A stretch of DNA of 58,219 nucleotides from Thiobacillus sp. GTDB lineage: Bacteria; Pseudomonadota; Gammaproteobacteria; Burkholderiales; Thiobacillaceae. Below the pieces are notes generated by a model. That model was not told where the DNA came from, did no database searches, and saw only the letters and a program-made list of their open reading frames with translations. Location: positions 1 to 58,219 of the forward strand of contig JANJXF010000107.1 of the NCBI GenBank assembly GCA_024709165.1, read 5' to 3'. The position numbers were made by a program, and so were the translations under genes. Shown piece after piece: positions 1 through 10,229 of the stretch. The number at the start of each line of letters is the position of its first letter. Position 1 is the first letter of the stretch.

Positions 1-145
1 ACCCGCTGGCACGCCTGCTCACGCGCCAGCCTTTGTCGCGCCTCCTTGCAGGCCCCGGCCTGCGGCGTCGTTGCTTCGCGGCAGGCACGCGATCAGACGC
101 ACCATCGGGCGCGTCCAACTGCGGTTTCTAGGATAATCGCAATCC

Positions 146-778
146 ATGACCCGACTCATCATCGTCGATGACCACGCCATCGTTCGTCATGGCCTGAAGC
201 AGATCCTCGCGCTTGCCCCGGGCATGCAGGTGGTCGGCGAAGCCTCGACGGGCCTGGAGGTTCAGGATGCGCTCGCGCGAACGGCCTGCGATCTCGTTCT
301 GCTCGATATGAACATGCCGGGCCTTGCGGGCGTCGATCTGATCAAGTGGATTCACGACGCGTACCCGTGCGTCTCGATTCTGGTGTTGAGCATGCATGCC
401 GAGGGGCAGATCGCCAGCCGCGCACTCAAGGCGGGTGCACGCGGCTATCTGACCAAGGACAGCGAGCCGGAAATCCTCATCGAAGCCATCCGCAAGGTCG
501 CGCACGGCGGCAGGTTCATCGATTCGGTGCTGGTCGAAACGCTCGTGTTCGATCACGATCCGTCTGGCAGCGCGCCGCACGAAGCCCTGTCCGAACGGGA
601 ACTGCAGGTCTTTCTCCTGTTCGCTTCGGGCAAGACGGTCAGCGAGATCGCGAACGAACTCTACCTCAGCATCAAGACCGTCAGCACCCACAAATTCCGT
701 CTCATGCGGAAGCTCAACTTCCAGACCTCGACCGACCTGGTCCGCTACGCCATCCGTCATCGCCTGATCGACGGCTGA
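146..778 (+). CDS. LuxR/NarL-family DNA-binding response regulator
   Basis: N-terminal receiver (LIIVDDHAIVRHG, LLDMNMPG, YLTKD) and C-terminal LuxR HTH (LSERELQVFLLFASGKTVSEIANELYLSIKTVSTHKFRLMRKL). Confidence 0.92.
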   Translation: MTRLIIVDDHAIVRHGLKQILALAPGMQVVGEASTGLEVQDALARTACDLVLLDMNMPGLAGVDLIKWIHDAYPCVSILVLSMHAEGQIASRALKAGARGYLTKDSEPEILIEAIRKVAHGGRFIDSVLVETLVFDHDPSGSAPHEALSERELQVFLLFASGKTVSEIANELYLSIKTVSTHKFRLMRKLNFQTSTDLVRYAIRHRLIDG

Positions 779-991
779 GCTTCCCATTTCCGCATCGCAC
801 CGGCTACGCCCCCGACCCCGGGGACGGCGGCTCATGCGCGTCGCATAGGACTTATCCTACATTCCTGTCGGCGGATGCCGACACAAAAGAAGATTCAGCC
901 GACTTCAGTTCCAGGCTGCGGTTTTCGATATTCAGTATATAGCTGCGTGCCTGTCTGACGGGCTGCCGGATGCAACGTGGGAGCGCAAGGA

Positions 992-1369
992 ATGAGACTA
1001 CTGCTGATCGAGCCGTCGGTTCTTCTGCGCGAGCGACTGGTGGCGATGCTGGCAGATCTTGGTTGCGCCGAGGTCATCGAGGCCACGTCGATCGAGGAAG
1101 CAAGCCAGTTGATTATGGCGCTACGGCCCGAGATCGTGGTCGCAGATGCCGGGCTGCCGGATCGGCGTTCGCTCGACGCGCTCGCATGGGCGAGGGCGAA
1201 GTGTCCGGCTGCATGGCTGGTGGTGGTGAGCACCCATGCGGCGGAGGCGTATCGGAAACGCTGGCTGCAGGCGGGAGCAGACGAGTTTTTCGATCTTTCC
1301 GCGCAGGTCGATGGTCTGGCGAAGCGGGTGCGGCAGTGTTGTCGGACGCGGTTCTGTTCGCCGCTCTGA
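992..1369 (+). CDS. Atypical stand-alone response regulator receiver-like protein
   Basis: Receiver-like fold pattern (MRLLLIEPSVLLRERL..., IVVADAGLPD, LVVVSTHA). ORF opens at GTG 977; ATG at 992 preferred. Confidence 0.7.
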   Translation: MRLLLIEPSVLLRERLVAMLADLGCAEVIEATSIEEASQLIMALRPEIVVADAGLPDRRSLDALAWARAKCPAAWLVVVSTHAAEAYRKRWLQAGADEFFDLSAQVDGLAKRVRQCCRTRFCSPL

Positions 1370-1396
1370 CATGGGCGCCGACAAGGAGAGGAAGGC

Positions 1397-2542
1397 ATGA
1401 TGTTCAGCGCGGGTGGCGACATGGCAAGAGGCATGGCGGCCGTTTTCTCGGCAACGGAGCTCGCGTTGCTGGGGATGCTGCTGTTTTCCTGCGGCGTTGC
1501 CGCCGGGTGGCTGGCGTACCGGTTCCGGGTATCCCGGCGTTCCGCGACCGGCGTCGTGCCGACTGCGGCAACGGGATTCCAGGAGGGCCATCGCATTCCG
1601 AATCTGGACGACGTGTGTGCCAGCGTGTTGCCGATCTGGGGAAAACAGATCGAGGCAGGGCGCGCGCAGACCGAGGATGCAGTGACGGCGCTCGCGGTAC
1701 GCTTTTCCGGCCTGGTGGAAAAACTCGGGGATGCCGTGTCGGCCTCGCAATCGGCGGCGACCGGAAGCGATGCGGCGCACGGACAGGACGGTGTGGTCGA
1801 GCTGCTCGAGACGAGCCAGCGGGATCTCGGGCGGATCATCGAGTCGCTGCGCGAGTCCACCCTGGGCAAACAGGCGCTGATGCGCGAGATCGACCGGCTG
1901 GCCCTGTTCACCGGCGAACTGAAGAAGATGGCTGCGGAAGTGGGCAGCATCGCCATGCAGACCAACCTGCTCGCGCTCAACGCCGCCATCGAGGCGGCGC
2001 GTGCCGGTGAGGCGGGGCGGGGTTTCGCGGTGGTCGCCGACGAGGTGCGCAGGCTTTCCTCGCTGTCGGCGGAAACGGGCAAGCGGATCAGCCAGGGGGC
2101 AGAAGAGATCGGTGCCGCGATTGCCTCCACCGTGGCCGCCTCCGAGCAGTCCGTCACGCGCGATGCCCAGTCCGTCACGCAGTCCGAGGCGGTCATCGGC
2201 CAGGTGATCGAGCGCTTTCATGGTGCCGCGAGCCGGCTGGCGGATTCGTCGAGCATCCTGAACCAGGCCAGCCTGGGGATCCGTGACGAGATTTCGGACG
2301 TGCTGGTGTCGCTCCAGTTCCAGGATCGCGTAAGCCAGATTCTCGCGCATATCCGCGACGACATCGTGAAGTTCGAAACGCAGGTCAACGCCTGCCTGTC
2401 GGACGGGCAATGCGCGCCCATCGACATGGACGCCTGGCTGGACGATATGGAAAAAACCTACACGACGACGGAGCAGCGGGCGATGCATCACGGCACGAAC
2501 GTCACGCAATTGGCCGCGCCGGCGGAAATCACCTTCTTTTAG
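1397..2542 (+). CDS. Methyl-accepting chemotaxis protein-like signal transducer with one N-terminal TM and a C-terminal FQDRVSQ segment
   Basis: MCP hairpin signature [35 protein letters not shown]; hydrophobic N-terminal segment [22 protein letters not shown]. Confidence 0.9.
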   Translation: MMFSAGGDMARGMAAVFSATELALLGMLLFSCGVAAGWLAYRFRVSRRSATGVVPTAATGFQEGHRIPNLDDVCASVLPIWGKQIEAGRAQTEDAVTALAVRFSGLVEKLGDAVSASQSAATGSDAAHGQDGVVELLETSQRDLGRIIESLRESTLGKQALMREIDRLALFTGELKKMAAEVGSIAMQTNLLALNAAIEAARAGEAGRGFAVVADEVRRLSSLSAETGKRISQGAEEIGAAIASTVAASEQSVTRDAQSVTQSEAVIGQVIERFHGAASRLADSSSILNQASLGIRDEISDVLVSLQFQDRVSQILAHIRDDIVKFETQVNACLSDGQCAPIDMDAWLDDMEKTYTTTEQRAMHHGTNVTQLAAPAEITFF

Positions 2543-2551
2543 GAGCACGCA

Positions 2552-2920
2552 ATGGCAAAGACCATCATGGTTGTCGACGACTCGGCCTCGCTGCGCCAGG
2601 TCGTGGGCATCGCGCTCAAGGGCGCCGGATTTGACGTTCTGGAAGCCTGCGACGGCAGGGACGCGCTGTCCAAGATCACCGGGCAGAAGATCCACCTCAT
2701 CATCAGCGACGTCAACATGCCGAACATGGACGGCATCAGCTTCGTGAAGGAGGTGAAGAAGATGGCGAGCTACAAGTTCACACCCATCATCATGCTCACC
2801 ACCGAATCGCAGGAAGCGAAGAAGCAGGAAGGGCAGGCGGCGGGCGCCAAGGCCTGGGTGGTCAAGCCGTTCCAGCCAGCCCAGATGCTGGCCGCGGTGT
2901 CCAAGCTCATCATGCCCTGA
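2552..2920 (+). CDS. cheY: CheY-like chemotaxis response regulator
   Basis: Single receiver domain: IMVVDDSASLRQVV, IISDVNMPNMDG, MLTTES, WVVKPFQP. Confidence 0.92.
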   Translation: MAKTIMVVDDSASLRQVVGIALKGAGFDVLEACDGRDALSKITGQKIHLIISDVNMPNMDGISFVKEVKKMASYKFTPIIMLTTESQEAKKQEGQAAGAKAWVVKPFQPAQMLAAVSKLIMP

Positions 2921-2930
2921 GCCGTTCGCC

Positions 2931-3263
2931 ATGGAAGCCACCCTGCGCATCGGTGCACGGCACGACAACGGTCTTTGCAAGCTGCGGATCGAAGGCGAGC
3001 TCACCATCTACAACGCCCTGCAGATCAGGGATGGACTGCTGGAACATCTGGCATCCAGCCAGGATGTCGAAGTCGATCTTGGCGGTGTCAGCGAGATGGA
3101 TACCGCCGGGTTCCAGCTCCTGCTGGCGGCAAAGCGGGAAGGCGCCCGTCTGGGCAAGACCGTGCGTTACGTGTCCCACAGCCCGGCCGCGCTGGAAGTC
3201 ATCGACCTCTACAACATGGCGGCGCAATTCGGGGATCCCCTGCTGATCTCCGCGCGCCAATAG
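2931..3263 (+). CDS. STAS-domain protein (anti-sigma factor antagonist-like)
   Basis: STAS pattern LRIEGELTIYNALQIRDGL...VEVDLGGVSEMDTAGFQLLLAAKREG; candidate phosphosite is Thr. Confidence 0.85.
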   Translation: MEATLRIGARHDNGLCKLRIEGELTIYNALQIRDGLLEHLASSQDVEVDLGGVSEMDTAGFQLLLAAKREGARLGKTVRYVSHSPAALEVIDLYNMAAQFGDPLLISARQ

Positions 3264-3290
3264 CCGGCGCGGGATGCCGAGGAGACGGGC

Positions 3291-5471
3291 ATGAGCATGG
3301 ATCAGGCATTGCAGACCTACATCGAGGAAAGCCACGGGCTGCTCGAGGAAATGGAAGCCATCCTGCTGCGGCTGGAGAACGAACCGCAGGACGATGAAAC
3401 CGTCAACGCCATGTTCCGTGCCGCGCACACGATCAAGGGCTCCGCGGGGCTGTTCGGGCTCGATGCGATCGTGGCGTTCACCCATGTCGTGGAAAACGTG
3501 CTCGAGGAAGTGCGCGACGGTGCGCTGTCCGTCGACGGCGAACTCGTCGAACTGCTTCTCGAATGCCGCGACCACATCGGGCTGTTGATCGCCGTCGTGG
3601 CGGAATCCGGTGGAGCGCTCGATGCCGCGCAGACGGCTGCGGGCGAGGCCCTCGCCGGCAGGCTGCGCGCGCGGCGGGGAGGGGCGCCGGCCCACGCCGC
3701 CGGTGTTCCGGCCATTCACGAGAGTCCGGTGGCGGCAAGCGGCGGCGGCCCCGTGGAAGGCGATTGCTGGCATCTGTCGATCGCCTTCGGGCACGAGGTC
3801 CTGAAAAACGGCATGGATCCCATTTCGTTCATCCGCTATCTCTCGACCATCGGCGACATCGTCTCGCTCGCCATCGACGACAGCGAGCTGCCCGGACTGG
3901 AGGAGATGGACCCTGAAGCCTGTTATCTGAGCTATTCGATCGAGTTCAGGAGCGAGGCGGACAAGCAGACCATCGAGGACGTTTTCGAGTTCGTGCGGGA
4001 GGATTGCAGACTGCGCATCTTCCCGCCGCCCAGCCATCTCGCGGCATTCGTCGAGCGGCTCGAACACGCGAGCGGCAATACCGACATGCTGGGCCAGCTG
4101 TTGATCGAGGCCGGCATTCTCACCGGACATGAGCTGGAAACCGCACTGCGGGCCCAGGACAGCATGGCGGCCGGGGACACCGGCACGCGTCCGCCCATCG
4201 GCGAGGTGCTGGTCAGGGACGGTCTGGTGCAGAAAGAGGTGGTCGACGTGGCGCTCGAAAAACAGCGCCAGATCCGCGACCACAAGGCGCAGGAAGCCCG
4301 CTTCGTGCGCGTCAGCGCGGAAAAGCTCGACGAGCTCATCAATCTGGTCGGCGAACTCGTCATTGCCGGCGCCGGCGCCTCGTTGCTTGCCCGGCGTTCC
4401 GGCGACGCGGCCCTGCACGAAGCGAACTCCGCAGTGGCGAACCTGGTCGAGGAAATCCGCGACGGCGCCCTCAAGCTGCGCATGGTGGAGATTGGCGAAA
4501 CTTTCAACCGGTTCCAGCGCGTGGTGCGCGACATGAGCCGGGAGCTCGGCAAGGACATCGGCCTGGAAATCGGCGGGGCCGACACCGAACTGGACAAGAC
4601 GGTGGTCGAGAAAATCGGCGATCCACTCATGCATCTGGTGCGCAATGCCATGGACCACGGCATCGAAGCGGTGGAGGCGCGAGTGGCCGCCGGCAAACCG
4701 GCAAAAGGCACTTTGCGGCTGAACGCCTACCACGATTCGGGCAGCATCGTGATCGAGGTGGCCGACGACGGCGGCGGCCTGAAGAAGGAAAAAATCCTCA
4801 GGAAGGCGATCGAGCGCGGTATCGTCGGGCCCGGCCAGAATCTGTCGGACAGCGAGATCTGCAACCTCGTTTTCGAGGCCGGCTTCTCCACTGCGGAGCA
4901 GGTCAGCAATCTCTCCGGCCGGGGCGTGGGCATGGATGTCGTCAAGCGCAACATCCAGGCGCTGCGCGGCAGCGTGGACATCGAGAGCGCAGAGGGGCGG
5001 GGCACGACAGTGCGCATCCGGCTGCCGCTCACGCTGGCCATCATCGACGGTTTTCTGGTCGGTGTCGGCAAGTCGTCTTTCGTGGTGCCGCTGGACATGG
5101 TGCTGGAATGCATAGAACTGTCCGAAGCGGACCGACAGATCGCAGCCGCGCGCAGCTACGTCAACCTGCGCGGCGAGGTGCTGCCCTTCGTGCGCCTGCG
5201 CGACGAGTTCGAGATCAAGGCACCCCCCGGCAAACGCGAAAACATCGTCGTCGTGCAGTACGGCGGGCAGAAGGCCGGGTTCGTGGTGGATGAACTGCTG
5301 GGCGAGTTCCAGACCGTCATCAAGCCGCTGGGCAGCGTGTTCCGTCATTTGAAGAGCATTTCCGGCTCCACGATCCTGGGGACGGGCGAGGTGGCATTGA
5401 TTCTGGATGTGCCGGCGCTGCTGCAACTGGGCGTCGCGCGTGACGCGCAGAGGCTTGTCCGCGAGACCTGA
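3291..5471 (+). CDS. cheA: Chemotaxis histidine kinase CheA
   Basis: Hpt motif AAHTIKGSAGLFG, dimerisation/HATPase (HLVRNAMDHGIE, GRGVGMDVVKRNIQ), C-terminal CheW-like domain. Confidence 0.95.
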   Translation: MSMDQALQTYIEESHGLLEEMEAILLRLENEPQDDETVNAMFRAAHTIKGSAGLFGLDAIVAFTHVVENVLEEVRDGALSVDGELVELLLECRDHIGLLIAVVAESGGALDAAQTAAGEALAGRLRARRGGAPAHAAGVPAIHESPVAASGGGPVEGDCWHLSIAFGHEVLKNGMDPISFIRYLSTIGDIVSLAIDDSELPGLEEMDPEACYLSYSIEFRSEADKQTIEDVFEFVREDCRLRIFPPPSHLAAFVERLEHASGNTDMLGQLLIEAGILTGHELETALRAQDSMAAGDTGTRPPIGEVLVRDGLVQKEVVDVALEKQRQIRDHKAQEARFVRVSAEKLDELINLVGELVIAGAGASLLARRSGDAALHEANSAVANLVEEIRDGALKLRMVEIGETFNRFQRVVRDMSRELGKDIGLEIGGADTELDKTVVEKIGDPLMHLVRNAMDHGIEAVEARVAAGKPAKGTLRLNAYHDSGSIVIEVADDGGGLKKEKILRKAIERGIVGPGQNLSDSEICNLVFEAGFSTAEQVSNLSGRGVGMDVVKRNIQALRGSVDIESAEGRGTTVRIRLPLTLAIIDGFLVGVGKSSFVVPLDMVLECIELSEADRQIAAARSYVNLRGEVLPFVRLRDEFEIKAPPGKRENIVVVQYGGQKAGFVVDELLGEFQTVIKPLGSVFRHLKSISGSTILGTGEVALILDVPALLQLGVARDAQRLVRET

Positions 5472-5520
5472 GCGGATCGTGCTGGGCGTGTTTTTTTGGT
5501 GAGTTAACGGGAGATCGGCA

Positions 5521-7164
5521 ATGTTCAAAAACATGAAAATCGGGGTGCGCTTGGGGATCGGGTTCGGCCTGGTCGTGGTGCTGATGGTGGCGATCGCCGC
5601 CATCGGCATCACCCGCATGGCCGTGCTCAACGAGTCGCTGGAAAACATCAACAAGGACAAATGGCCGAAGGTGCTGCTGCTGGAGGACGGACTTGCCGGC
5701 GTCAACGCGGTCGGCATCGGTGCGCGCGACCTTCTCATCGCCACGGACAAGGCCGGCATTCAGAGCGCCAGGGATCGCATCCTCGAGGGCCGCAGCAGCA
5801 TCGGTAAGGCGTGGGACAAACTCAAGCCGACGCTGGTCCAGCCCAAGGGTGTCGAGATGTTCCAGGCGATCCTCGAATCGCGCGAAAAATATATCGCCGC
5901 ACAGGACGACATCATCAAGCTGGCAGAGGACGGCAAGACCGAAGAAGCACGGGCCTTCCTCGAAGCCGAGTTCCGTCCGTCGGCCAACGAGTATCGCAAG
6001 CGCGTCAATGAGCTCATCCAGTTCCAGGGGACGCTCATGACGGAGCTGGGCAACGCAGCCGCCGAGCAGTACAACCAGGCGCGCACCCTGATGTTCGGCA
6101 TGAGCGTGGCGGCCTTCCTGTTTGCGGCGGGGATCGCGTTCTGGGTCACCCGTTCCATCACTCGACCGCTCGGCGAGGCGGTCGGGGTGGCCAACAGCCT
6201 CTCCGAGGGCGATTTCAGCGTGAAGATCGAGGTGCAGTCGAAGGATGAAACCGGCATGCTGCTCAACGCCATGAAGAACATGGTGGAAAAGCTCGCCCAG
6301 ATCATCACCGAAGTGCGCAGCGCGGCGGACAACCTCTCCAGCGCCTCGGAGGAGGTGTCGGCCACGGCGCAGTCCCTGAGTCAGGCTTCGAGCGAGCAGG
6401 CGGCGAGCGTGGAAGAGACGTCCGCCTCGATCGAACAGATGTCCGCGTCCATCGGCCAGAACACCGAAAACGCCAAGGTGACCGACGGCATGGCGTCCAA
6501 GGCCGCGAAGGAGGCGACCGAGGGCGGCGAGGCGGTCAAGGAAACCGTCAATGCGATGAAGAGCATTGCCGGCAAGATCGGCATCATCGACGACATTGCC
6601 TATCAGACCAATCTGCTGGCGCTGAACGCCGCCATCGAAGCCGCGCGTGCCGGCGAACACGGCAAGGGTTTCGCGGTGGTGGCGGCCGAAGTGCGCAAGC
6701 TGGCCGAGCGCAGCCAGGTGGCGGCACAGGAGATCGGCGAGCTGGCGAGCGGTTCGGTGGGCATGGCGGAGCGTGCCGGCAAGCTGCTGGACGAGATGGT
6801 GCCGTCGATCAACAAGACTTCCGATCTGGTGCAGGAGATCACCGCCGCCTCCGAGGAGCAATCCGCCGGCGTCGGACAGATCAACACGGCCATGTCGCAG
6901 TTGAACCAGATCACCCAGCAGAACGCGTCGAGCTCGGAAGAGCTGGCTGCCACCGCGGAGGAAATGAGCAGCCAGGCCGAGCAGTTGCAGCAGTCCATGA
7001 GTTTCTTCCGCCTCGAAGGCGGCACCGCCACGGCGATGACGAAAGCCAAGAAATCGGCTGCGCAGAAACTTGTCCAGGCTGCACATGCAAGAGGGGCCGG
7101 GAGCATGACCGCAGTGAAGGCCGCGCCGGCCATGACCGACGAACTCGAGTTCGTCAAATTCTGA
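5521..7164 (+). CDS. Methyl-accepting chemotaxis protein (4-helix-bundle-type sensor, HAMP, signalling domain)
   Basis: Two TMs, HAMP-like [26 protein letters not shown] hairpin [38 protein letters not shown]. Confidence 0.95.
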   Translation: MFKNMKIGVRLGIGFGLVVVLMVAIAAIGITRMAVLNESLENINKDKWPKVLLLEDGLAGVNAVGIGARDLLIATDKAGIQSARDRILEGRSSIGKAWDKLKPTLVQPKGVEMFQAILESREKYIAAQDDIIKLAEDGKTEEARAFLEAEFRPSANEYRKRVNELIQFQGTLMTELGNAAAEQYNQARTLMFGMSVAAFLFAAGIAFWVTRSITRPLGEAVGVANSLSEGDFSVKIEVQSKDETGMLLNAMKNMVEKLAQIITEVRSAADNLSSASEEVSATAQSLSQASSEQAASVEETSASIEQMSASIGQNTENAKVTDGMASKAAKEATEGGEAVKETVNAMKSIAGKIGIIDDIAYQTNLLALNAAIEAARAGEHGKGFAVVAAEVRKLAERSQVAAQEIGELASGSVGMAERAGKLLDEMVPSINKTSDLVQEITAASEEQSAGVGQINTAMSQLNQITQQNASSSEELAATAEEMSSQAEQLQQSMSFFRLEGGTATAMTKAKKSAAQKLVQAAHARGAGSMTAVKAAPAMTDELEFVKF

Positions 7165-7173
7165 GGAGGCGGC

Positions 7174-7725
7174 ATGAGTGCGCTTGTAAACGTGGCGGAA
7201 CAACCCGCACCGGATGCACCCCAGGACGCGCTGCAATATCTGACTTTCATGCTGGGCGGCGAGATGTTCGCGATCGGCATTCTCGCGATCAAGGAGATCA
7301 TCGAGTACGGCAACCTCACCGAGGTGCCCATGATGCCGGACTACATCCGCGGGGTGATCAACCTGCGCGGCAGCGTGGTGCCGGTGGTGGATCTTTCGTC
7401 GCGCTTCGGCCGCAAGAGCACCCAGATCACGCGCCGCACCTGCATCGTCATCATCGAGGTGGCGGGCGAGCAGGAGAAGCAGGTCGTCGGCGTGGTGGTG
7501 GATGCGGTGAACGAAGTGCTGGAAATTCCGCAGGAGGAGATCGAGGCGCCGCCGGCGTTCGGCGCAAGGATACGCACCGATTTCATTCGCGGCATGGGCA
7601 AGGTGAACGGCAGGTTCGTCATCATTCTGAACGTGGGCAACGTGCTGTCGCTCGACGACCTGGCCTTGCTCGAACAGACGCATGCGCACGTCACGAGCGC
7701 CGCGGACGTGGAGGCGGCGCAATGA
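7174..7725 (+). CDS. cheW: Chemotaxis coupling protein CheW
   Basis: CheW pattern YLTFMLGGEMFAIGILAIKEIIEY...MPDYIRGVINLRGSVVPVVDLSSRFG. Confidence 0.95.
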   Translation: MSALVNVAEQPAPDAPQDALQYLTFMLGGEMFAIGILAIKEIIEYGNLTEVPMMPDYIRGVINLRGSVVPVVDLSSRFGRKSTQITRRTCIVIIEVAGEQEKQVVGVVVDAVNEVLEIPQEEIEAPPAFGARIRTDFIRGMGKVNGRFVIILNVGNVLSLDDLALLEQTHAHVTSAADVEAAQ

Positions 7726-7755
7726 ACGGCGGCACCTGGTGCGCACGCGCGATCC

Positions 7756-8601
7756 ATGCCGGACGTATCCGATAGGGCACGGCGGACCATGCAGGGTTCC
7801 ACGCTCTCCGACCAGGATTTTGGCGAATTCCAGCGCCTGCTGTACCGGCTTGCGGGAATCAGCCTCTCTCCCGCCAAGAAGGCGCTGGTCTGCGGGCGTC
7901 TTGCCAAGCGGCTGAAGCATCATTCGCTCGATTCCTACCGCGATTACCTGCGTCTGCTGACCAGCGGCCGCGAGCCGGAGGAGTTGCAGACCGCGCTGGA
8001 CCTGCTCACCACCAACGAAACCTATTTCTTTCGCGAACCCAGGCATTTCGAGTTTCTGCAGCAGCGCGTGCTTGCCGAGCGCAAGCCCGGCGCGCCGTTC
8101 AGAGTATGGAGCGCGGCCTGTTCGAGCGGCGAAGAACCGTTCAGCCTGGCGATGGTGCTGGCCGACCGGCTGGGCGAGGCGCCGTGGGAAATCCTCGCAT
8201 CCGACATCAGCACGCGCGTGCTGGAACGTGCGCGCAGCGGGCTGTATGCGATCGAGCGTGCACGCCATATTCCAGAGCCTTACCTGAAGGAATATTGCCG
8301 CAGGGGCGTTGGCTCGCAGGAAGGCCGTTTCATCGTCGACCGGCGCCTGCGTGCGCGGGTGAACTTCCAGCAGATCAATCTGAATGAAACCCTGCCGCGG
8401 CTGGGCGAGTTCGACCTGGTTTTTCTGCGCAATGTCATGATCTATTTCGACACCGACACCAAGGCGCGGGTGGTCGAACGCATCGCCGCCGTGCTGAAAC
8501 CCGGCGGCTATCTCGTCATCGGCCACTCGGAAAGCCTCAATGGCGTGACCGATGTTCTGGCCGTGGTGCGCCCTTCGGTGTACCGCAAAGCTGGCGGCTG
8601 A
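7756..8601 (+). CDS. cheR: Chemotaxis protein methyltransferase CheR
   Basis: LTTNETYFFREPRHFEFL; VWSAACSSGEEPFSLAMVLAD; LVFLRNVMIYFD; GGYLVIGHSESL. Confidence 0.95.
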   Translation: MPDVSDRARRTMQGSTLSDQDFGEFQRLLYRLAGISLSPAKKALVCGRLAKRLKHHSLDSYRDYLRLLTSGREPEELQTALDLLTTNETYFFREPRHFEFLQQRVLAERKPGAPFRVWSAACSSGEEPFSLAMVLADRLGEAPWEILASDISTRVLERARSGLYAIERARHIPEPYLKEYCRRGVGSQEGRFIVDRRLRARVNFQQINLNETLPRLGEFDLVFLRNVMIYFDTDTKARVVERIAAVLKPGGYLVIGHSESLNGVTDVLAVVRPSVYRKAGG

Positions 8602-8607
8602 CCGACC

Positions 8608-9144
8608 ATGCGCAAGCCGCCCCACGTCATCGAAATCTTTCTCAACCCCGGCGAATATTATTTCGGGGAGCGAGACACACGCATCCGTACCATCCTCGGT
8701 TCCTGCGTGTCCATCACCCTGTGGCATCCCCGGCTGCTGATCGGCGGCATGTGCCATTACATGTTGCCGAACCGCCAGGGGCGGGACCTTGCGAATGCCG
8801 ACGGCAAGTACGCGGACGAGGCGCTCGGACTCCTGTTCGAAGAGACCCGCCGCAGCGGAACGGTGCTCGAGGACTATCAGGTCAAATTGTTCGGCGGCGG
8901 CAACATGTTCGAGCGCCAGATCGGAGCGTCGAACAGCCATATCGGCATCCGCAACGCCGAGGCCGGACGGGAACTGGTGAAGCATCACGGGTTGCGTCTC
9001 GCGGCGCAGGATCTCGGTGGTGCCGGCCATCGCACGGTGCTGTTCGACATCTGGTCCGGCCACGTGTGGGTGCGCCAGATGACCCCGCAGGGTGCGACTC
9101 GGTGCGGCGACCATGAGCCGGAGGCGCCATGCCGGCACGCATAA
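8608..9144 (+). CDS. cheD: Chemoreceptor glutamine deamidase CheD
   Basis: CheD signature [38 protein letters not shown]. Confidence 0.93.
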   Translation: MRKPPHVIEIFLNPGEYYFGERDTRIRTILGSCVSITLWHPRLLIGGMCHYMLPNRQGRDLANADGKYADEALGLLFEETRRSGTVLEDYQVKLFGGGNMFERQIGASNSHIGIRNAEAGRELVKHHGLRLAAQDLGGAGHRTVLFDIWSGHVWVRQMTPQGATRCGDHEPEAPCRHA

Positions 9145-10205
9145 AGGTTCTGATCGTGGACGATTCGGCGGTCGTGCGGCAGGTGCTGTCCGAGGCGCTG
9201 GCCGGCGACACAGGCGTCGAGGTGATCGCGACGGCCGCCGATCCCATCTTCGCGCAGGAGAAGATGAAGAAGCAGTGGCCGGACGTGCTGGTCCTGGACA
9301 TCGAGATGCCGCGCATGGATGGCCTCACCTTCCTGCGCAAGATCATGGCGGAGCGCCCGACGCCGGTCGTGATCTGCTCATCGATTTCGCAGCGGGGATC
9401 GGAAACCGCCATGCAGGCCCTGGCAGCGGGCGCGGTCGGCGTGGTGCCCAAGCCGGGTATCGGCAACCGGCGCACAGCCATGGAGGACGCGGCGTCCGAC
9501 CTGATTCGCGCGGTGAAAACGGCCGCCCACGCCAATGTGCGGAACCTGAAAACCCAGGCCGCAGCGCCAACCGCGGCGGTGACGCCCAGGCTCAGTGCCG
9601 ATGCGATCCTGCCGGCGACGAGCCAGGCCATGGCGGAAACCACCGAGCGCATCGTCGCCATCGGCACCTCCACCGGCGGCACCCAGGCGCTGGAAACGGT
9701 GCTTGCCGCCCTGCCGCGCGTGTCGCCCGGCATCGTCATCGTGCAGCACATGCCGGAAAAATTCACCGCTTCCTTCGCGGCGCGGCTGGATACGGTATGC
9801 CAGATCGAGGTGCGCGAAGCCCGCAACGGCGACCGCGTGATGCCCGGCCGCGCCTTGATCGCACCCGGCGGGCGACACATGCTGCTCAAGCGCAACGGCG
9901 CCCAGTATCACGTCGAAGTGGTGGACGGTCCGCTGGTCAACCGCCACCGGCCGTCGGTCGACGTGCTGTTCCGCTCGGTGGCGAAATTCGCAGGCAGGAA
10001 TGCGCTCGGCGTCATCATGACCGGCATGGGCGACGACGGCGCGCGCGGCCTCAGGGAAATGCACGATGCGGGCGCTAGCACCGTGGCCCAGGATGAAGCC
10101 ACCTGCGTAGTCTACGGCATGCCCAAGGAGGCCGTCAGGCTGGGCGGCGTCGATCGCAGCGCGCCGCTGCAGGCCATTCCCGCGGAGATCATGAAATATG
10201 CATGA
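9129..10205 (+). CDS. cheB: Chemotaxis response regulator/methylesterase CheB
   Basis: Receiver ([23 protein letters not shown]) plus methylesterase ([42 protein letters not shown]). Overlaps cheD by 16 bp. Confidence 0.95.
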   Translation: MPARIKVLIVDDSAVVRQVLSEALAGDTGVEVIATAADPIFAQEKMKKQWPDVLVLDIEMPRMDGLTFLRKIMAERPTPVVICSSISQRGSETAMQALAAGAVGVVPKPGIGNRRTAMEDAASDLIRAVKTAAHANVRNLKTQAAAPTAAVTPRLSADAILPATSQAMAETTERIVAIGTSTGGTQALETVLAALPRVSPGIVIVQHMPEKFTASFAARLDTVCQIEVREARNGDRVMPGRALIAPGGRHMLLKRNGAQYHVEVVDGPLVNRHRPSVDVLFRSVAKFAGRNALGVIMTGMGDDGARGLREMHDAGASTVAQDEATCVVYGMPKEAVRLGGVDRSAPLQAIPAEIMKYA

Positions 10206-10229
10206 ACCTCGCGTGCGGGTTGGACATTC

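Noticed and set aside
895-3007. Minus-strand ORFs 895-2196 and 1121-3007
   Set aside because: Antisense to the receiver, MCP and CheY genes; composition-driven open frames with no family signal.
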